DNA from: Achromobacter deleyi
GTDB lineage: Bacteria; Pseudomonadota; Gammaproteobacteria; Burkholderiales; Burkholderiaceae_B
Length of the DNA stretch: 64,000 nt
Assembly (NCBI RefSeq): GCF_902859705.1
Contig: NZ_CADIJO010000007.1
Location: 1 to 64,000, forward strand
Direction of reading: 5' to 3'
Part shown: piece by piece, positions 56,381 to 64,000 of the stretch
Numbering within the stretch: the first letter of the stretch is position 1
Layout of the letters: each line of letters begins with the position of its first letter
Position numbers and translations under genes: made by a program
Notes under the pieces: model-generated
What the model was told of the DNA's origin: nothing
Database searches by the model: none
What the model saw: the letters and a program-made list of their open reading frames with translations, nothing else

Positions 56381-57883
56381 TTACTCGCCGAACTTGATGC
56401 CCTGGGCCAGCGGCAGGTTGCGCGAGTAGTTGATGGTGTTGGTGGCGCGGCGCATGTAGTTGCGCCAGGCGTCCGAGCCCGACTCGCGGCCGCCGCCGGT
56501 TTCCTTTTCACCGCCGAATGCGCCGCCGATCTCGGCGCCCGACGTGCCGATGTTGACGTTGGCAATGCCGCAGTCCGACCCCGAGGCCGACAGGAAGGTC
56601 TCGGCTTCGCGCAGGTCGTTGGTGAAGATAGCCGACGACAGGCCTTGCGGCACGCCGTTCTGCAATGCCAGCGCCTGGTTGAAGTCGGTGTAGCGCATTA
56701 CGTACAGGATGGGCGCGAAGGTCTCGTGGCAGACCACGTCGGTCTGGCCCGGCATCTCGGCGATGGCAGGGCGCACGTACCAGGCGTCCGGGTACTGGTC
56801 GGCCAGCACGCGTTCGCCGCCGGTGACCTTGCCACCTTGTTCGGCGGCCGCCTTGAGCGAGGCCTGCATGGCGTCGAACGAGGCCTGGTCGATCAGCGGA
56901 CCCACCAGGTTCTTGCCATCCAGCGGGTTGCCGATGGGCGCGCTGGCGTAGGCCTTGTGCAGGCGTTGCAAGAGATCATTGGCGACGCTTTCGTGCACGA
57001 TCAGGCGGCGCGTGGTGGTGCAGCGCTGGCCGGCCGTGCCGATGGCGCCGAACACGATGCCGCGCGCGGCCATGTCCAGGTCGGCGGTGGGGCCGACGAT
57101 GATGGCGTTGTTGCCGCCCAGTTCCAGCAGCACGCGGCCAAAGCGCTGCGCCACGCGCGGGCCGACCTGGCGGCCCATGCGGGTCGAGCCGGTGGCCGAC
57201 ACCAGCGCCACGGCGTGCGAGTCGACCAGCGCTTCGCCGACTTCACGGCCGCCGATCAGCACTTCCGACAGCCCGGCCGGCGCGTCGCCGAAGCGCTGCG
57301 CGGCCTGGGCGAACAGCGCCTGGCAGGCCAGCGCCGTCAGCGGCGTCTTTTCAGACGGCTTCCAGACGACGGCATTGCCGCAGACCAGCGCCAGCGCGGC
57401 GTTCCACGACCACACGGCCACCGGGAAGTTGAACGCGCTGATGACGCCCACCACGCCCAGCGGATGCCAGGTTTCCATCATGCGGTGGCCGGGGCGCTCG
57501 GACGCGATGGTCAGGCCGTAAAGCTGGCGCGACAGGCCGACCGCGAAGTCGCAGATGTCGATCATTTCCTGGACCTCGCCTTCGCCCTCGGCCAGGATCT
57601 TGCCGGCTTCCAGGCTGACCAGCTGGCCCAGTTCGCGCTTGTGCTGGCGCAGCGTGTCGCCCAACAGGCGCAGCAGTTCCCCCCGGCGCGGCGCCGGCAC
57701 GTCGCGCCAGGCCAGGCTGGCCTGGCGGGCGCGCGTGATGGCCGCGTGCGCCTGCGCCACGGTGTGCTCGTGCACCCGGGCCAGTTCGGCGCCGTCGATC
57801 GGGCTGCGGGCGACCAGCGTGCCGCCGCTCAGGGCGTCAGGGTTCAAGCCGAGCGCGCGCAGGATGTCTTGGGGAGTGTCCAT
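56381..57883 (-). CDS. amaB: aldehyde dehydrogenase, antiquitin/AmaB-like (aminoadipate semialdehyde dehydrogenase)
   Basis: This 500-residue ALDH family 7 enzyme has catalytic Cys in GTAGQRCTTTRR, Glu in LLELGGNNAIIVG, and NAD-site FNFPVAVWSWNAALALVCGN. ALDH7 enzymes oxidise alpha-aminoadipate semialdehyde to aminoadipate in lysine/pipecolate catabolism. The context supports this: the gene is divergent from an amino-acid ABC transporter operon that ends with a FAD oxidase of the AmaA (pipecolate oxidase) type. Other aldehydes remain possible. Confidence 0.85.
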   Translation of the reverse strand: MDTPQDILRALGLNPDALSGGTLVARSPIDGAELARVHEHTVAQAHAAITRARQASLAWRDVPAPRRGELLRLLGDTLRQHKRELGQLVSLEAGKILAEGEGEVQEMIDICDFAVGLSRQLYGLTIASERPGHRMMETWHPLGVVGVISAFNFPVAVWSWNAALALVCGNAVVWKPSEKTPLTALACQALFAQAAQRFGDAPAGLSEVLIGGREVGEALVDSHAVALVSATGSTRMGRQVGPRVAQRFGRVLLELGGNNAIIVGPTADLDMAARGIVFGAIGTAGQRCTTTRRLIVHESVANDLLQRLHKAYASAPIGNPLDGKNLVGPLIDQASFDAMQASLKAAAEQGGKVTGGERVLADQYPDAWYVRPAIAEMPGQTDVVCHETFAPILYVMRYTDFNQALALQNGVPQGLSSAIFTNDLREAETFLSASGSDCGIANVNIGTSGAEIGGAFGGEKETGGGRESGSDAWRNYMRRATNTINYSRNLPLAQGIKFGE

Positions 57884-58009
57884 ACCGGTTCCTTGGAGAT
57901 TGCCTGCGAAGGAATGCCTTCGCTTAAGGGTTATGCCTAAGTGGCGATTCTGGAAATAAATTTACTATACGAAACTCCAGCGCGAAATGCGAAACCTTTT
58001 TTGAAGGCG

Positions 58010-58765
58010 ATGCTCGTGTCAGAACCTTTGCTGCAAGTGCAGGGGGTCACCAAGACCTACCAGCGCGACGGCCAGCCGGACCACCTGGCGCTGGCGGGCA
58101 TCGATTGCCAGCTGAACCGCGGCGAGGTGCTGGTGGTGGTGGGGCCGTCGGGCTCGGGCAAGAGCACGTTCCTGCGTACCCTGAACGGGCTGGAGCGCAT
58201 CGACAGCGGCACCATTCAGGTCGATGGCGTGTCGCTGACCGACCCGGCCACTGACGTCAACCGCTGGCGCACCAACGTGGGCATGGTGTTCCAGCACTTC
58301 AACCTGTTCCAGCACCGCACCGCACTGGACAACGTGGCGCTGCCGCAGCGCGTGGTGCGCGGCCGCGACCGCGCACAGGCCGAAGGCTATGCCCGCGAAT
58401 TGCTCGACCGCGTCGGCATGGCCGAATACGGCGCCCGCTACCCCAGCCAGTTGTCCGGCGGCCAGCAGCAGCGCGTGGCGATCGCCCGCGCCCTGGCCAT
58501 GGACCCCAAGCTGATGCTGTTCGACGAAGCCACCTCGGCGCTCGACCCCGAAACCGTCGGCGGCATTCTTGAACTGATGCGGGCGCTGGCGCGCGACGGC
58601 ATGACCATGGCAGTCGTCACCCACGAAATGGGCTTTGCCCGCGACGTGGGCGACCGCGCCCTGTTCATGGATGCCGGCCGCATCATCGAATCCGGCACGC
58701 CCGACGAGGTTTTCTGCCATCCCAAAGAACCGCGCACCCGCGCTTTCCTGGAAAAGATCCTGTAG
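58010..58765 (+). CDS. polar amino-acid ABC transporter ATPase
   Basis: The 251-residue GlnQ/HisP-type ATPase has Walker [20 protein letters not shown], signature [16 protein letters not shown], Walker [18 protein letters not shown] and [19 protein letters not shown]. It powers uptake by the binding protein and two permeases encoded downstream. The start at 58010 follows TGAAGGCG. The frame is open to 57941 but that part runs into the divergent promoter. Confidence 0.93.
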   Translation: MLVSEPLLQVQGVTKTYQRDGQPDHLALAGIDCQLNRGEVLVVVGPSGSGKSTFLRTLNGLERIDSGTIQVDGVSLTDPATDVNRWRTNVGMVFQHFNLFQHRTALDNVALPQRVVRGRDRAQAEGYARELLDRVGMAEYGARYPSQLSGGQQQRVAIARALAMDPKLMLFDEATSALDPETVGGILELMRALARDGMTMAVVTHEMGFARDVGDRALFMDAGRIIESGTPDEVFCHPKEPRTRAFLEKIL

Positions 58766-58939
58766 TTCCCGCAGTACGCATCGAGCAGTACGCAGTACAG
58801 GCAGCAACCAGGCCCCGGCGGCACTTCTGGCGCGGGCGCCTGGGGGTATCCAGGGCCGGCCCGGCCTCTCCGGGCGCCGCCGGCATCAGGCGTTTGCCCG
58901 GAACGACACACGTCCATTCTTATCTTGAAGGGGAAGCAA

Positions 58940-59731
58940 ATGCTGAAAATCAAACAATGGCTGGGAGCCGCGGGCCTTGCCGTGGCGGCCGCTTCGGTGG
59001 CGCTGCCGGCCCAGGCCGACGAGCTGGGAGACATCATCAAGCGCGGCGAGCTGCGGGTGGCGGTGCAGACCTCGGGTCCGCTGATGAGCTTCATGGACAA
59101 GAGCGGCAAGCGCACCGGCCTGGCGGTGGAAGTGGCCCAGCGCATGGCCGACGACCTGGGCGTGAAGCTGGTGCTGCAAGACTACGAATGGAAGGGCCTG
59201 ATCCCGGCGCTCTTGTCGGGCAAGGCCGACATGGTGGCCGCCGACATGACGCCCACCCCGCAGCGTGCGGCCCAGGTGCTGTTCTCGGCGCCCATGTTCT
59301 ACGCCGACACCGTCGCCGTGGTGCCCAAGGATTCGCCCTACAAGTCGTACAGCGAACTGGACAAGGCCGGCGTGACCGTCGGCGTGCTGGGCGCCAGCAC
59401 TTATGCCGAAGTCGGCAAGAAGATGCTGCCCAAGGCCACGCTGAAGGAATTCTCGGGCGGCAGCGCGCCGGTCGGCCAGGCCCTGTCCAGCGGCCGTCTG
59501 GACGCCGGCATCATGTCGCTGTCCACCGCCAACCAGTTCCTGGTCGACTTCGGCAACCTGCGGGTGCTGGACGGCATCATGGTGCGCGAACCGTTGGCCT
59601 TTGCCGTGGGCCCCAACGCCTTTCGCCTGAAGTTCTGGCTCGACAACTGGCAGACCCTCAAGACCGCCGACAACACGCTGCCCGAGCAGGTCAAGTACTG
59701 GTATTCGACGGACTGGAAGAAAGAGCACTGA
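58940..59731 (+). CDS. polar amino-acid ABC transporter binding protein
   Basis: This 263-residue SBP family 3 protein has a signal peptide ending LPAQA-D. Motifs are IIKRGELRVAVQTSGPLMSF and KRTGLAVEVAQRMADDLGV. It captures an amino acid, probably L-pipecolate or lysine given the catabolic neighbours. A 174-base gap separates it from the ATPase gene. It is followed by a hairpin that may favour its higher expression over the permeases. Confidence 0.9.
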   Translation: MLKIKQWLGAAGLAVAAASVALPAQADELGDIIKRGELRVAVQTSGPLMSFMDKSGKRTGLAVEVAQRMADDLGVKLVLQDYEWKGLIPALLSGKADMVAADMTPTPQRAAQVLFSAPMFYADTVAVVPKDSPYKSYSELDKAGVTVGVLGASTYAEVGKKMLPKATLKEFSGGSAPVGQALSSGRLDAGIMSLSTANQFLVDFGNLRVLDGIMVREPLAFAVGPNAFRLKFWLDNWQTLKTADNTLPEQVKYWYSTDWKKEH

Positions 59732-59759
59732 TCCGCTTGCGCCGTCAGGCTGCCGCCGC

Positions 59760-59780
59760 GCCAGGCCTTTGAGGCCTGGC
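59760..59780 (+). repeat. intercistronic hairpin between binding protein and permease
   Basis: GCCAGGCC, loop TTTGA, GGCCTGGC: a perfect 8-base stem. There is no T run, so it is not a classical terminator. Such hairpins often protect the upstream message, giving excess binding protein relative to permeases. Confidence 0.6.
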
Positions 59781-59814
59781 GCCAGGTTCTCCCCGTGTTG
59801 ACAGGCTATTGCTC

Positions 59815-60507
59815 ATGGATTGGTTGATCGACTACTACAACTGGCGCATCGTCAGCCAGTACACCGGCCAGTTCGCCACCGGCCTGGCCAACACCCTGAT
59901 CGCGGCGGGCGCCAGCCTGGTGCTGTCGGTGCTGGCCGGCATCCCGCTGGCGCTGGCGCACATGTCACCGCGCGCCGCGGTCTGGCGGCCGGTGGCGGGT
60001 TATGTGCAGTTCATCCGCTCGACCCCGCTGCTGGTGCAGATCTACCTGGTGTATTACGCCGTGCCCATGCTGATCCCCGGCGCCAAGGGCTGGAGCGAAA
60101 TGGTGCTGGGCATTCTTGCCATGACACTGCACCACGCCGCCTACATGAGCGAAATCATCCGTGTCGGCATCGAATCCGTGCCGCGCGGCCAGATCGAAGG
60201 CGCCAAGGCCTGCGGCATGAACTATCACCAACGGTTGCGCTACGTGGTGCTGCCGCAGGCCTTCGTCAATACGCTGCCGCCGCTGTTGGGGCAGACGGCC
60301 GTGCTCATCAAGGACACCTCGCTTCTGTCGCTGATCACCGTGTTCGAACTGGTGGCGGCCGGCGTGCAGATGAACAGCGACCGCATCGTGCCCAACGAAA
60401 GTTTCCTCACCATCGCCGCCGGCTATCTGCTGATCTACGGCGTGATGCTGCTGTTGTCGCGAGGCGTGAGCCTCTGGCTGGCGGGTCCCGCCTGGAACGC
60501 GAGGTAA
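59815..60507 (+). CDS. polar amino-acid ABC transporter permease 1
   Basis: The 230-residue HisMQ-type permease has about five spans and the EAA loop ESVPRGQIEGAKACGMNYHQ. Family motif FIRSTPLLVQIYLVYYAVP is present. ATG at 59815 is used (a TTG lies in frame at 59809). It partners with the permease encoded 2 bases downstream. Confidence 0.92.
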   Translation: MDWLIDYYNWRIVSQYTGQFATGLANTLIAAGASLVLSVLAGIPLALAHMSPRAAVWRPVAGYVQFIRSTPLLVQIYLVYYAVPMLIPGAKGWSEMVLGILAMTLHHAAYMSEIIRVGIESVPRGQIEGAKACGMNYHQRLRYVVLPQAFVNTLPPLLGQTAVLIKDTSLLSLITVFELVAAGVQMNSDRIVPNESFLTIAAGYLLIYGVMLLLSRGVSLWLAGPAWNAR

Positions 60508-60509
60508 GC

Positions 60510-61199
60510 ATGCTGGATTCCTACCTGTCCACCGCCGGCGTCGTCCTGCCGTTCCTGCTCAAGGGCTTCTGGGAAACGCTGAAGATCTCGTTCGTGGCGA
60601 TCATCGCGGGCTCGCTGCTGGGTTTCGTGATCGGCGTCATCCGCAGCTACCGCATCCGTGGCGTGCATCAGCTGCTGGGGCTGTACATCCACGTGCTGCG
60701 CGGCACGCCGTTCCTGGTGCAGCTGTACATCTTCTATTTCGTGCTGCCCAGTTCCGGCATCGAACTGCTGCATTGGGATTCGGGCACGGCGGCTTTTGTT
60801 TCGCTGTCGGTCTATACGTCGTGCTATGTGGCCGAGATCGTCATGGGCGCGATCCAGTCGGTGCCGCGCGGACAGACCGAAGGCGCCATGACGCTGGGCC
60901 TGCGCCCCTTGCAGATCCTGCGGCTGGTAGTGCTGCCGCAGGCCATGCGCCTGATCGTGCAACCCATGAGCGGCGTCTACGTCATGCTGATCAAAAGCAC
61001 CGCCATCCTGTCGGTCGTCGGCATTACCGAACTGACCCGCCAGGGCGAAGTGTTCATCATCACCTTCCCGGCGAAATCGCTGTTCATCTACGGCATGATC
61101 GCCGCCATCTATTTTCTCTACTGCTACCCGCTGCTGCGCCTGGCCAACTGGCTGGAAAAACGCCTGACCGGCGGGCTGCAGGGCGCCGGACTGCACTGA
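60510..61199 (+). CDS. polar amino-acid ABC transporter permease 2
   Basis: The 229-residue second HisMQ-type permease has LRGTPFLVQLYIFYFVLP and EAA loop QSVPRGQTEGAMTLGLRPLQ. It forms the channel with permease 1. It is followed 9 bases later by the FAD oxidase gene. Confidence 0.92.
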   Translation: MLDSYLSTAGVVLPFLLKGFWETLKISFVAIIAGSLLGFVIGVIRSYRIRGVHQLLGLYIHVLRGTPFLVQLYIFYFVLPSSGIELLHWDSGTAAFVSLSVYTSCYVAEIVMGAIQSVPRGQTEGAMTLGLRPLQILRLVVLPQAMRLIVQPMSGVYVMLIKSTAILSVVGITELTRQGEVFIITFPAKSLFIYGMIAAIYFLYCYPLLRLANWLEKRLTGGLQGAGLH

Positions 61200-61208
61200 C
61201 CCCAGACC

Positions 61209-62501
61209 ATGGCCACCGAGTACATCGATACCTACTACAAGCGCACCCTGGGCGATGCGCAGACCTATTACGCGCCGTTGGCCGGCGCGGCCGACGCCGA
61301 CATCTGCGTGGTGGGCGGCGGGCTGGCCGGCTTGTCCACGGCGCTGGAGCTGGCCCGCCGCGGCCGCAATGTGACGCTGTTGGAAGGCCGCCGCATTGCC
61401 TGGGGCGCGTCGGGTCGCAACGGCGGCTCGGTCTCGCCGGCGTTCTCGGCCGGCGCGGACGCCATCCGCAAGCACGTGGACGAAGACCACTACCGCCAGC
61501 TGTACCGGCTGTCCATGGAAGGCGTCGAGATCATCCGCGACAACATCCGCGCCCTGCACATCACCGATGCCCACAAGGTCGACGGCCGCCTGCGCGTGGT
61601 GCGCTACGAGGCCACCGATGCGCTGCGGCGTTACTGCGACGACCAGTGGCGCGACTTCGGCCGCGACGTGCGCCTGCTGTCGCGTGCCGACGTGCGTGAA
61701 CGGCTGGTGTCCGATGCGTACTTCCAGGGCATCGAAGACCTGGCCTCGTTTCACTTCCATCCGCTGAACTACGCCCGCGCCCTGGCCCGGGAATGCGTGC
61801 GGCTGGGCGTGACGATCCATGAAGATTCCCCGGTGACCCAGGCGCGGCTGGACGGCCCGGTCAAGCAGTTGCAGACCGCCGCCGGCCAGGTGAACGCGCG
61901 CACCGTGGTCCTGGCCACCGGCGGCTACACCGGCAACGCCGTGCCCGCCTTGCGCCGGGCCATGCTGCCGATCGCCACCTACATCATGCTGACCGAGCCG
62001 CTGGGCGACCGGGTGCACGAGGCCATCCGCACGTCGGCCGCCATCGGCGATGACCGCCGCGCCGGCAACTATTACCGGGTGCTCGATGGCGGGCGCATCG
62101 GCTGGGGCAGTAGAATCACCACCCGTGTCGATGATCCGCCCGATCTGGCCGAGTCCCTGCGCCGCGAATTGCTCTCCGTCTACCCCCAATTACAGGGGCT
62201 GCGGGTCGAGACCGCGTGGTCCGGGCGCATGGCCTACGCGCGGCATCTGATGCCGCAGATCGGCAAGCTGGCCCCCGAGGTCTGGTATTGCACGGCTTTC
62301 GGCGGACACGGCATGAACACCACCTCCATCGGCGGGCGGGTCGTGGCCGAGGCAATCACCGGCGACAGCCAGCGCTACCAGCTGTTCGCCCCGTTCGGGC
62401 TGGCCTGGAACGGCGGCGCCTTCGGCACGGCGGCGGTGCAACTCACATATTGGTCTTACCAGGCGCGCGATTGGTGGCGGGAGCGGCAGTCGCGTGCATG
62501 A
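61209..62501 (+). CDS. amaA: FAD-dependent amino-acid oxidase, AmaA/L-pipecolate-oxidase-like
   Basis: This 430-residue DadA/PuuB-like flavoenzyme has the dinucleotide motif ICVVGGGLAGLSTALELA near residue 31 and SGRNGGSVSP following. The C-terminal FAD motif is around CTAFGGHGMNTTSIGGRVV. AmaA enzymes oxidise L-pipecolate to piperideine-6-carboxylate, whose open form is the AmaB substrate. Cotranscription with the ABC genes and divergence of amaB support this role. Other gamma-glutamyl-putrescine-type oxidases are similar. Confidence 0.83.
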   Translation: MATEYIDTYYKRTLGDAQTYYAPLAGAADADICVVGGGLAGLSTALELARRGRNVTLLEGRRIAWGASGRNGGSVSPAFSAGADAIRKHVDEDHYRQLYRLSMEGVEIIRDNIRALHITDAHKVDGRLRVVRYEATDALRRYCDDQWRDFGRDVRLLSRADVRERLVSDAYFQGIEDLASFHFHPLNYARALARECVRLGVTIHEDSPVTQARLDGPVKQLQTAAGQVNARTVVLATGGYTGNAVPALRRAMLPIATYIMLTEPLGDRVHEAIRTSAAIGDDRRAGNYYRVLDGGRIGWGSRITTRVDDPPDLAESLRRELLSVYPQLQGLRVETAWSGRMAYARHLMPQIGKLAPEVWYCTAFGGHGMNTTSIGGRVVAEAITGDSQRYQLFAPFGLAWNGGAFGTAAVQLTYWSYQARDWWRERQSRA

Positions 62502-62513
62502 CAGGGTGTACAG

Positions 62514-63098
62514 ATGCAAGGCAACAAACAGAGCGTGTTGGCACAACGGCTGCGAGCCCTGCGCCAGGCGCGGGATTGGACACTGAAGCAGGCGGCGCAA
62601 GCCACCGGCGTGTCCGCGTCCACGCTCTCGAAAATCGAGAACAGCCTGCTGTCGCCCACCTATGACAACCTGATCAAGATCGCCGCCGGCCTGGACCTGG
62701 ACGTGGCCGAACTGTTCACCGCGTCGGATGCCCACATGGGCACCGGCCGCCGCAGCCTGTCCCGCCAGGGCGAAGGGCGCCAGTACGAAACCCCGTACTA
62801 CGACCACCGCCTGCTCTGCACCGCGCTGTCGCACAAGCGCATGATGCCCTTCCACACCCGGGTCAAGGCCCGCAAGTTCGACGAATTCCAGGACTGGAGC
62901 CGCCACCACGGCGAAGAATTCGTCTACGTGCTGGAAGGCGAGGTCGAGCTCTACACCGAATTCTATGAACCGGCCCGCCTGAAAGCCGGCGAAAGCTTCT
63001 ACATCGACAGCCGCATGGGCCACCGGGTCATCAGCCTGAGCAAGAAAGATGCCCTGGTGCTGTGGGTGTCCACGCACGCGGATATCGGCGAGGAATAA
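62514..63098 (+). CDS. XRE-cupin transcriptional regulator
   Basis: The 194-residue protein has an N-terminal Cro/C1 helix-turn-helix (residues about 8-65, WTLKQAAQATGVSASTLSKI) and a C-terminal cupin (HHGEEFVYVLEGEVELYTEF...GESFYIDSRMGHRV). These regulators commonly repress amino-acid or polyamine catabolism until a ligand binds the cupin. It follows the oxidase by 12 bases and is probably the local regulator of the amaB/transporter/amaA locus. Confidence 0.9.
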   Translation: MQGNKQSVLAQRLRALRQARDWTLKQAAQATGVSASTLSKIENSLLSPTYDNLIKIAAGLDLDVAELFTASDAHMGTGRRSLSRQGEGRQYETPYYDHRLLCTALSHKRMMPFHTRVKARKFDEFQDWSRHHGEEFVYVLEGEVELYTEFYEPARLKAGESFYIDSRMGHRVISLSKKDALVLWVSTHADIGEE

Positions 63099-63217
63099 CG
63101 ATTGGCAATGCCGCGGAACCCCCCGGTCCGCGGCGCGGCATGGCCCCATGCCCCCGCGGTATCCCGCAACAGGGTAAAATGCTGCGCCCGGACCGGTTCC
63201 GGGCGTATACACACCGC

Positions 63218-63294
63218 GCGGCAGTAGCTCAGCTGGATAGAGCACGGGCCTTCTAAGCCCGGGGTCGGGGGTTCGAGCCCCTCCTGCCGCGCCA
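63218..63294 (+). tRNA. tRNA-Arg (anticodon TCT)
   Basis: A 77-base cloverleaf: acceptor GCGGCAG with CTGCCGC, D arm GCTC-AGCTGGATAG-AGC, anticodon stem CGGGC/GCCCG with loop CTTCTAA (TCT at 63252-63254), T arm GGGGG-TTCGAGC-CCCTC, and encoded CCA. A TAAAAT -10-like box lies at 63175. tRNA-Arg genes are frequent integration sites. Confidence 0.96.
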
Positions 63295-64000
63295 GTAAAC
63301 CCAGTGAATTCAACGGGTTATATCGGGATAATTATTTTGTAAGCCCCGTTGTGGATTTGCACTCGCCCACCTGAGTGCACTCGGGTTTGCACTCGCCAAC
63401 CCCGGCACATCCAAGCGCTCCGGGCCAAATTTCGCTGCGATTTTCCACAGGGGTAGCACCTCCCGCGCCCGCCCGGATTTCCCCCGTGGTGGGGTCCCGC
63501 TGAAGCCTCAGGAAATCGGCCGCGCAGCGCCCGGGGAGTCCCGCCCAGGCCAACCCATCCCGCCGCGCTGCGGAGCGCTCACAGGCCGCCACGGCAAGCC
63601 GCAGGGGCATACTTGCACTCACACATTGCACTCACCGATCACGCCCTGACATAGCCCCAGGAATGGCGCGGCTTGTGGCTGGGTGACGCTGGGCTATCCA
63701 TGCCTGTTGTCATGGTGCCGGCAGGGTATGCCTAGGGTGGGTTTAGCGGATGCGCTGTAGGGCCGCTACGGGCGTCGCAGGGTCATTAGGAAGTCACGGC
63801 GTATTGCCCATGGCTTGGCTTGGCGGAACTTGATCTGGAATTGCGGGATTGCAGGCGTGTGCATGCGCGCTCCCATCTTTATCGTGCTTCGTGGGCGTGT
63901 TCACACTGGAATTCCCGGGAGTGCTCCGGGCTGGGTCTGGGTTGATTCAGTACCCATTTAGACAAGATGCATAGCCTTCATCTGTTGATGCACCCGAAGG
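63295..64000. other. gene-poor region after tRNA-Arg with repeated TGCACTC motifs
   Basis: These 706 bases contain no gene I can support. TGCACTC occurs at 63358, 63376, 63388, 63614 and 63627. The first and third are part of the 12-mer TTTGCACTCGCC. Base composition from about 63640 on drops in GC. Together with the adjacent tRNA this may be the attachment side of an integrated element whose integrase lies beyond the window, or its remnant. A second copy of the tRNA 3' end is not present here. Confidence 0.5.

Noticed and set aside
63332..63631. 99-codon minus-strand frame after the tRNA
   Set aside because: Its repeated Cys-Lys and Glu-Cys stretches come directly from the TGCACTC repeats. 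There is no ribosome site or recognised domain.

Overview
The window is a high-GC beta-proteobacterial chromosome segment, most like Alcaligenaceae (Achromobacter/Bordetella group). The reasons are several Bug-family (TctC-like) binding proteins paired with LysR regulators, cbb3 oxidase genes with FNR-type boxes, an AcrAB/MexAB-type pump beside pdxJ-acpS-nagZ-uvrC-pgsA, and the codon and GC style. The genus is inferred from gene content only.

Layout. 1-2.3 kb: end of a SHOCT-tailed protein, a double zinc-ribbon DUF4178 protein, a Gly/Ser-rich small protein and a SpeD-type AdoMet decarboxylase, which together look like a little-known membrane/polyamine cluster. 2.3-5.4 kb: modABC behind a clear ModE-box, with modE convergent. 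5.6-8.1 kb: DUF4136 lipoprotein, patatin phospholipase and an orphan winged-helix regulator. 8.4-14.4 kb: tripartite RND efflux pump. 14.4-19.2 kb: tightly packed pdxJ, acpS, nagZ, uvrC, pgsA. 19.4-28.3 kb: MFS transporter, tartrate/D-malate dehydrogenase with divergent LysR, di-heme peroxidase, queF, aceA, AraC regulator, alpha/beta hydrolase. 28.3-32.4 kb: LysR divergent from a Bug/CitE-like/CoA-transferase operon. 32.4-37.0 kb: biotin genes, with an in-frame BioC-BioD fusion, a BioH-like esterase and bioF on one strand and bioA divergent.

37.0-43.8 kb: cbb3 oxidase cluster with two FNR-type boxes. The gene in the ccoI position encodes a P1B-ATPase-like membrane protein that keeps the CPC motif but has no actuator, phosphorylation or nucleotide-binding domain. 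43.9-49.6 kb: an accessory island of three tandem ~1.45-1.49 kb units. Each unit has a 31-bp perfect inverted-repeat element, a leader with a CTG microsatellite (4, 7 or 8 copies) and a mosaic beta-propeller-like protein gene. A collapsed fourth element, a secreted protein and a barstar-like protein follow. This resembles an orphan immunity-gene array and is the best candidate for something undescribed.

49.6-54.9 kb: LysR divergent from a Bug/PdxA2/rhamnonate-dehydratase-like/DapA-like operon, probably for an acid sugar. 54.9-56.2 kb: outer-membrane phospholipase A. 56.4-63.1 kb: a probable L-pipecolate/lysine catabolic locus (amaB-like aldehyde dehydrogenase divergent from a polar amino-acid ABC transporter, an amaA-like FAD oxidase and an XRE-cupin regulator). 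63.2 kb: tRNA-Arg(TCT), then about 700 bp without a convincing gene but with repeated TGCACTC motifs, possibly the edge of an integrated element.
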